Source: Paulownia fortunei (taxonomy: Eukaryota > Streptophyta > Magnoliopsida > Lamiales > Paulowniaceae). Taken from it: 64,000 nt of DNA. The stretch lies in contig CM033114.1 of the NCBI GenBank assembly GCA_019321725.1, positions 11,450,278 through 11,514,277 on the forward strand, written 5' to 3'. Made by a program: the position numbers and the translations under genes. Shown here piece after piece: positions 57,213 through 64,000 of the stretch (position 1 is the first letter of the stretch; each line of letters starts with the position of its first letter). The notes beneath the pieces were generated by a model. The model was not told where the DNA came from. It was given only the letters and a program-made list of their open reading frames with translations, and ran no database searches.

Positions 57213-60127
57213 TGTTGGGTTCGCTATAATCGTAGGGTATACGCAGCGGAAAATTAAAATTTTTATCAAACATAAATTTAACCCCTTTGATTCGAAAGCG
57301 ATTTTAACGATCACGCTTATTCAAGTGAATATATATATAAATATAAAATCGGATTATACCTTTCGTGCACTCCGGTTGTTGTAGGGAATGAAGCAATCAA
57401 TTGCTTATCCTGGACTATCAGAACTCGCAGGGATCCAAGTGTCTCCCCTCTATCAGGTCCACGATACGGAAAGCAACACCAATCAAAAGGATTCGCTAGT
57501 ATCCTTTTAATTGTTTACTAATCTAGAACCGGAGTATATTTTCAAGAACAATAAAGATTGATTCTTTAAGTTCTTGAAACAATAATATGACGAAAATAAC
57601 AAGAAACTGATTTTCTTTTTCTTTCTTTTCTTTTCTTGAAGAGTAAAAATAGAAGACTTTAAACAAAATATTTTTGCTCAAATTTTTTGAATTGAATTAT
57701 GTAATTTTCATCCCTCATATATATAGGGTTGAAAATTTTAATCCTTTTCCAACTCTTGGAAAGTTTTTCTATTTTGAACTACTTCAAAACCTTATCTTGG
57801 AAGGATTCCAAATCTTTCAAGGTCTCTTCTTTTTTCACTCTTCTATTATATGTGGACTAATTTGAGACTACATTAATCATCAAAATTGTCTACATACATT
57901 GTTGATATTAATTTGAACTCTTCAAATAATATCAAGATAGATATATATCATATATATATACTATAATTATATTTATACATAAATTAAATCTTAGTGGCCT
58001 ATTTTATCCTATAAAATTGGTCACTTTATTTATTTATCTATAAATATGTTAATTAAATAAATCATATTTATTTAATTTATTGTCTTCATACTTTAGTGGG
58101 CTTCTTAAGTGATCCACATTTATTTTGGGCTTGGACTCAAAAATCCCCAAATCAATTCAATTGATTCAATCCCAACTTAATCAATCCAATTGATTAATTT
58201 AATTTACTCCAATTGGGCTTCCTAATCAAATTAGGTCCAATTAAATAATCTAATTACTTAATTGAATAATTTAATTTAACTATTAAATTAAATAGAACCT
58301 TAATTAATTAATTGATCAGTATTAATTAATTAATTTCCAACCATTGGATAAAATCTAAAATTAAAAATGTTACTTTTCATAAAGATGTGTGACCCTCTTA
58401 GGTTCACTACTAAGCTAGTAGTGGGTTTACAACATTTGCAACTTATGAATAACAATTAATCCAATTAATTAATCCGCTTGGAATCAACTCCTTAATTTCA
58501 AGAACCTCACTATCCATGAAAACACCTAGCAAGTAATCATGGCAAACTAGTCTTAGGTGAAATAGCGAGTAAACCTATTTCAGTTGCGAGTACCATACAC
58601 GTACGGTCCTTTCGACAGCTAATCTCCTGATTGAATCTAAGGCATGGATTATAAGTCGAAACCCAAAATTCAATTGCTGTGATCCCATTTCAAGTTCCAA
58701 TGATTCTTGATGAATCATAATTCATTCTGCCTTGGCCAAGGTCTTTAAATCACGAACTATGAAAACACAGGAGATTCCCTTGTTTAAAAAAAAAAAAAAA
58801 CAAGTGTCGAATTCTATGTTGGCCACTGACAAACCTCCATGCACACTAGTGCAACACCCAACATACCCCTTTGTGATTGTCAAGCAATCAGAAGATATAT
58901 CAAAGTGTTGCAGGATGCACACAAGGCTACCATCGTGCCTCAAGTCTAAGGACTAGTCGTGTACTATCGCAACACAGAAATTCTTATTTCGACGGGCAAA
59001 GCCTCCAACTAAGAATTTCTTGCGGGCCATATTCGGTGTACTTGTTCCCTAACAAGCACCCACATATATGCACTTACGTCTCTACGCTAATGCCAATGGA
59101 ATGTGACATCCTCGTCTCACGAGCATGCATTATATGTACGAGTCTTACTGAGCTATTTGATGTTGTTGGCCACTGACAAACCTCCATGCACACCAGTGCA
59201 ACACCCAACATACCCCCTTTGAGATTGTCAAGCAATCAGAAGATATATCAAAGTGTTGCAGGATGCACACAAGGCTACCATCGTGCCTCAAGTCTAAGGA
59301 CTAGTCGTGTACTATCGCAACACAGAAATTCTTATTTCGACGGGCAAAGCCTTCAACTAAGAATTTCTTGCGGGCCATATTCGGTGTACTTGTTCCCTAA
59401 CAAGCACCCACATATATGCACTTACGTCTCTACGCTAATGCCAATGGAATGTGACATCCTCGTCTCACGAGCATGCATTATATGTACGAGTCTTACTGAG
59501 CTATTTGATGTTGTTGGCCACTGACAAACCTCCATGCACACCAGTGCAACACCCAACATACCCCCTTTGAGATTGTCAAGCAATCAGAAGATATATCAAA
59601 GTGTTGCAGGATGCACACAAGGCTACCATCGTGCCTCAAGTCTAAGGACTAGTCGTGTACTATCGCAACACAGAAATTCTTATTTCGACGGGCAAAGCCT
59701 CCAACTAAGAATTTCTTGCGGGCCATATTCGGTGTACTTGTTCCCTAACAAGCACCCACATATATGCACTTACGTCTCTACGCTAATGCCAATGGAATGT
59801 GACATCCTCGTCTCACGAGCATGCATTATATGTACGAGTCTTACTGAGCTATTTGATGTCCCATCTCAAAAAAAACTCTCGACTCGGAACTTATTTAAAA
59901 CCAAAGCCTTAGAGGCATGTTCCATGATCGCCATCATATGCGCGACCATGCCCCATAGCTAAATTTGGTCTAAGGACTTTATCTAATGTGCAGAAATAAA
60001 AAATGCAAGACATAAGATAAAGAAAATGCCATTTTATTAATATGATTCCCAATAAGATTGTCTTTACAAAAGCAAAAGAGTATAATACACCCAATCTAAT
60101 TGGGGCGTTGGGCATCCTACTCTAACA
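57213..60127 (-). mobile_element. solo LTR G, copia-type, 2,915 bp, GGGAC target-site duplication
   Basis: On the minus strand it begins TGTTAGAGTAGGATGCCC at 60127 and ends GCGAACCCAACAGTC... with CA at 57213. The flanks GGGAC (57208-57212) and GGGAC (60128-60132) are identical. No internal region or second full LTR. It splits the gag of element H. A likely TATA box on the minus strand (TATATATA, 57718-57725) puts transcription start near 57690, so U3 would be about 2.4 kb and contains the tandem array. Confidence 0.92.
58817..59859. repeat. tandem array, three copies of a 347/348-bp unit
   Basis: Units begin GGCCACTGACAAACCTCCAT at 58821, 59168 and 59516; the third ends at 59859. Copies differ at only a handful of positions (one extra C in units 2 and 3, CCAGTGCAA versus CTAGTGCAA, GAGATTG versus GTGATTG, one C/T at about 59352). 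Such near-identity implies recent amplification. 348 is a multiple of 3, so the same accidental frame opens in every unit, but each is closed by TGA. Confidence 0.95.
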
Positions 60128-60900
60128 GGGACATCCTACCAATATGTGCCCATCCCTCAAGAGAGTTTGATAGAGCAAGTAAATGCAATGGGTGGTTTTT
60201 TTGTACTTCCAAGTCAGATGGATGATCCTTACTCCAACACTTACAATGAAGAATGAAAGAATTATCCAAACTTGAGGTACAGGACCTAACCGTCCACTAG
60301 GTTACTTTCAAGTAAAGATGAACCCATCCTATGAACCTCAACCATAACCGTCCTCACAACAATTAGGTACATCATTAGAAGATCTTGTAAAAGCAATGGC
60401 TAATAATAAAATACAATTCTAATAGACCACACAGTCCCGACTCCAACATTTAGAGAACCAAGTAGGACAAATGGCTACTAGCCCAAGTCAGTTGAAAGCT
60501 CAAGGTTTGGGTAAGCTACCTTCTCAACTTGTGGTAAATCCCATGGAAAATCCAACTATAGTGACCCTAGGATTGAAAAGCAATTAGACTTACCCCTAGT
60601 GTTAACAAAAAAAATACCCAAGGATATTGAAAAGGGTAAAACAAGCACTATCACTCCTTCTATAGTGGATGCCCACCCTCCAACCGTAGCCGAGGAGATT
60701 CTAATATTTGTAACTACACCTAAAGTATCCTCTCATTCTTATGTAACTCCTCCATATTTTTCTAGCAGATTAGCAGGGTCTAAAAAAGAGGAGCAAGAGA
60801 AGGAGATCTTTGAGAGTTTTCAAAAAGTAGAGGTAAACATCCCTCTTCTTGATGCAATAAAGCAGGTGCCTTGATATGTTAAGTTTCTCAAAGGCTATGC
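60128..60900 (+). pseudogene. gag C-terminal part of element H
   Basis: Continues gag after the solo LTR. MDDPYSNTYNEE (about 60220-60255) matches the NPYSNTYNPxWRNHPN motif; MATSPSQLKAQGLGKLPSQL-like text, and 60599-60874 gives LAGSKKEEQEKEIFESFQKV and EVNIPLLDAIKQVP, the usual end of gag before the protease. Several stops (for example at 60256 and 60871). Confidence 0.85.
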
Positions 60901-61400
60901 ACCAACAAACAAAAGTTGAGGGGGGATGAAAAAGTAAGTATGGGAAAAAATATTTCAACAGCTTTTTAAAAAAAAATCCCATGTTGTGTACCATTGGTAA
61001 TACTAGGTTTGAAAAATACATATTGGATTTAGGAGCATCAATAAATGTTATGTTGTATTATATTTATGCTTCTTTAAATTTAAGACCTTTAGAGGAAATT
61101 GATGTTGTTATACAATTAGCTGATAGATCCAATACATATCCTAGAGGAGTTGTGGAAGATGTTTTGGTGCACTGATGGATTTTTATATTCTTGCGATGGA
61201 GGATGACACCTCCTCTCACCCTACACTTATTCTTTTAGAAAGACCATTCCTAAAAACAACCCAAACTAAAATTGATGTTCATTATAGCATCTCAATTATG
61301 GAGGTTATGATGAGGTATAAAATTTAATATTTTTGAAGCTATAAGATATCCTAGTGATGTACATTCCATTTTTGCAGTTGACATTATTGATTCCTTGGCA
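60901..61400 (+). pseudogene. aspartic protease of element H
   Basis: 60981-61175: MLCTIGNTRFEKYILDLGAS, INVMLYYIYASLNLRPLEEI, DVVIQLADRSNTYPRGVVED, VLVH, then a stop. The DLGAS active site is at about 61026-61040. After a shift, ILAMEDDTSSHPTLILLERP (homologous to ILGRP) and FLKTTQTKIDVHYSISIMEV remain in other frames. Complete in outline, inactive by frameshift. Confidence 0.88.
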
Positions 61401-62586
61401 CAATAAATGTTTGAGTTGACTAGCAATGATGGGTTGAAGGTTGCCCTAAGGAATCATCTTCATATGGGGGATTTAAAGGAAACAAAAATGGATGTGCAAT
61501 TGTTGGAGTATGTAGAAGATGTTGTTAGAGAACTGGATTCTTTGTCGAAATAATCAATGTATGATGTCTCTTATATTGCATTACTGCTATCTAAAGAGAG
61601 GTTTTTACCTTCTGTGATGTAGGCACCTATCTTAGAGCTTAAATCACTTCCGAATCATTTCCAATATGTATACTTGAGTGAGAAATAAATACTTCCAATC
61701 ATAATGCTAAGGATCTTACCAAGCATAAGAGGACAAACTTATTAGGGTACTTTGGGATCACAAGACGATGATTAGATAGACTATTATTAATATCAAAGGA
61801 ATCAACACATCTATGTGCATGCACCATATCCTACTTGAGGAGAGATCCAAATTGACAAGAGAATATCAAAGGTGATTAAACTGGCCTATGATGGAGATTA
61901 TGAAAAAGGAGATACTGAAGCTCCTTGATGTTGGGGTCACCTGCCTCATTTATGATAGCAAGTGGGTGAGCCCAATTCAAGTGGTTCCTAAGAAATCCAA
62001 CACTATTATGGTGAAAAATGATTGTTAGGATCTAGTGTCTACGCGAGTTTAGAGAAGGTGGCAATTTTACATTGATTGCATGAAGTTTAAGTCATCTACT
62101 CACAAAGATCACTTTCCTCTACCTTTCACTGATCAAATGCTTAAATGATTGTCCGATCATTCACATTATTATTTTCTTGATGGTTACACAGGTTTTAAAA
62201 ACTAGATTTTCATTGCTCTGGAGAACCAAGAGAAACCTCCTTTACATGCCCATTTGGTACATTTGCTTACCGGCACATGCCATTCAACCATTGCAATGAC
62301 CCTGCCATATTTTAAAGGTGTAAGGTAAGCATTTTTTCTGAATACATAGAGAACATCGTAGAGGTATTCATGGATCACTTTAGTGTGCATGGTGATTCAT
62401 TTGATAAGTGCTTAGATAACCTTACACTTGTGCTTCAAAGATGCATTGAAACTAACCTTGTGCATAACCTGGAAAATTTTCATTTTATGATTACCCATGG
62501 TATAGTTTTGGAGAACGTTATTTCTTCTAGAGGAATTGAGGTTGATAAATCTAAGATATATCTTATGCATTCTTTGCCACCCTCTA
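61401..62586 (+). pseudogene. reverse transcriptase of element H, cut by element F
   Basis: Linker 61401-61880, then RT: LLDVGVTCLIYDSKWVSPIQ, VVPKKSNTIMVKND, YIDCMKFKSSTHKDHFPLPF (about 62072-62130), YYFLDGYTGF, then 62370-62586: the catalytic box reads FMDHFSVHGDSFDK, so the second Asp of FMDD is His. VLQRCIETNLVHNLENFHFM and ISSRGIEVDKSKIYLMHSLP close the domain. It is interrupted at 62587 by the LTR of F right after the HSLPP segment. RNase H and integrase lie, if present, outside the window. Confidence 0.88.
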
Positions 62587-64000
62587 TGCTATAACTTTAA
62601 GGTTGCAAGCCTAAGTGTAGGTTGTGTCAAGTAATAAATTTTTCGTGAGTCTAAGGTCGATCCATAGGGAAGTTGTTTGAATTTTTTGGGTTTATATTTC
62701 TTAAAATATGGGTTGAATATGGTTTAAATTATAAAGAGAAAGTTATGTTATAACTAAGAAATCAAAATAATAAAAGTACTGAAGATTAAGGATCCATTCT
62801 TGAGCTTTGGATAGTGGAATGATTATTTATTATTTTTACCTCTTTTAAATACCACTATTGGAATTCATACATAATGAAGGTTCCAATGAGAAGATGTTAT
62901 CAAATAACTCATGCATTAAGGTAATTAAAATATTATCTGACTGTTGGCAAATTATCTCTTAACACCAATACTTGTTTATGGAATCAAGTAATTATACACG
63001 CCTTTTGTCTACAACAAATCAAGATTTTATGTTAGCATTTGGTAGAGTAGAACCGCACAATAAGTTAAATGAACCCAAGTATTTGTTGTGCCATTAGTGA
63101 TACAAAAATCAAGAATCGCCACTAAACAAGAAGGGTTTTAATACCAACATTATTTATTGGATTAAGTATTTATACACAACTTTGCCTACAATAAATTAAG
63201 ATTTCACATTAACAGTCGGTGGAGTAAAACTATACAACAAGCTAAATGAACCCAAAAATTTGTTGTGTCATTGGTGATACATAAATCAAGAATCACCACA
63301 AAATAAGAAGAGTTTCAATCAAAAATTAAAATAATAATACAACACACCTGAAAATTATGCACCTTTATAACCATTCATCTTCCTCCATCAAGAGGTTCAC
63401 CCTTTCTCCTCAACTAAATAAAATTTAAAAAGATATAATGAAAGTAGAAAAGACTAAAAATAGAAGAAAAACTAGAGAATACATTTCTATTACTACTAGA
63501 AAATTCACATTAACACTAGAAAACTTATCCTAAAGAAAGGCAACAATGAAACTTTCTTTCCCCTTCTAAGGATTTTTTATATATCTTGAATTATATCTAA
63601 GAGTCCCTATTTATAGTAGAAGAGTGCCTAAATTGGCATCTTCAAATTACTCCAAATGCACTCCAAATTAACTTTAAATATGCTTTAAATTCACATGTCA
63701 TTTTCAGATCTGATTTTTGTCATACATTTTTCTCTATGAAATCAACTGATTTTGGAAAAGTGAATATTATATAAATATAGATTTATCTATTAGCTTCATT
63801 TTTCAACTTGAATCACCTAATTCCAACTACCAGGGAGAAAGTTATGCTTGATTTAAGGAAATGTGTTAGCATAGATAGATCTTTTCTAATGCACACAGTT
63901 GGACGATTTTTCTACTATAATCAAGGTTGAATTGAGTTGAACTACCAACAACAAAGTTATAGTTCTATCTATTCTCTTTCAAATGAAGAAAGATTTAGGT
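62587..64000 (-). mobile_element. LTR of element F (Athila-like, B family), running off the window
   Basis: Plus-strand TGCTATAACTTTAAGGTTGC at 62587 is the complement of the LTR end GCAACCTTAAAGTTATAGCA seen at 40321-40340. Further matches: TTATTACTTGACACAACCT (complement near 62620-62638), GTTATCAAATAACTCATGC and the TATA box TATAAATA (minus, 63608-63615). The LTR start is beyond 64000. The five bases left of it are CTCTA (62582-62586), the expected target-site sequence. Confidence 0.9.
62962..63320. repeat. tandem duplication, about 180-bp unit, inside LTR F
   Basis: 62962-63142 and 63143-63320 share ACACCAATA/ACCAACATTA, TTATACAC, ACAA[C/T]AAAT[C/T]AAGATTT, TAA[A/G][C/T]TAAATGAACCCAA, TTTGTTGTG[C/T]CATT[A/G]GTGATAC and AAATCAAGAATC[G/A]CCAC. 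Element B LTRs carry one copy at most. Confidence 0.88.

Noticed and set aside
58877..59962. Series of similar 99-142-codon frames in the 348-bp array
   Set aside because: They arise only because the unit length is a multiple of 3. Each is closed by the TGA in GGCCACTGA, there is no protein-like conservation, and they are antisense to the LTR.

Overview
The window looks like an AT-rich plant (eudicot-type) nuclear chromosome segment made almost entirely of decayed, nested transposable elements. I see no intact host gene, tRNA, rRNA or CRISPR array. Plant origin is shown by Athila-like Ty3/gypsy elements (protease signature DLGAS, RT signature YRKLN..TRKD), a chromovirus-type gypsy element, two Ty1/copia remnants, a PIF/Harbinger transposase with two spliceosomal introns, a plastid rps7-ndhB fragment, and a plant-type LOG (cytokinin-activating enzyme) pseudogene. 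Element letters are mine; Athila or chromovirus assignment rests on remembered family motifs, not on a search.

Layout. 1-4352: element E (+, Athila-like), gag-protease, 3' region and LTR, with RT-RNase H-integrase missing. 4353-7714: 3' half of copia-1 (+) with its 3' LTR. 9347-22176: element A (-, Athila-like), 3' LTR, integrase, RNase H, RT, protease, gag, PBS and 5' LTR; its 5' LTR is split by nested element D (17211-21473, chromovirus-like: one LTR, PBS, gag, protease, start of RT). 22177-23420: copia-2 remnant (-). 24595-25819: PIF/Harbinger transposase (+). 26330-29229: solo LTR with perfect CTGTA target-site duplications; 32640-35454: a diverged relative of that LTR in the opposite orientation. 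35770-36450: a Myb/SANT-like fragment.

38570-52591: element C (+), of which only the 3' region and LTR remain, interrupted by element B (39091-49965, +). B is a full-length Athila-like element with two LTRs, PBS, gag, protease, RT, RNase H, integrase and PPT. Between integrase and 3' LTR it carries an intronless LOG-family sequence (46650-47247). 52593-62586: element H (+, gypsy), whose 5' LTR holds the plastid insertion (53404-53815) and whose gag is broken by a 2,915-bp solo LTR (57213-60127, GGGAC duplications) carrying a threefold 348-bp tandem array; a 0.67-kb block of gag plus LTR end is also present a second time. 62587-64000: LTR of element F (-), same family as B, cut into the RT of H and running off the window.

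The genes do not form a working pathway. Every coding region carries stops or frameshifts, so the value here is the order of insertions (D into A, B into C, G and F into H), the captured LOG copy, the plastid fragment, and several local rearrangements.
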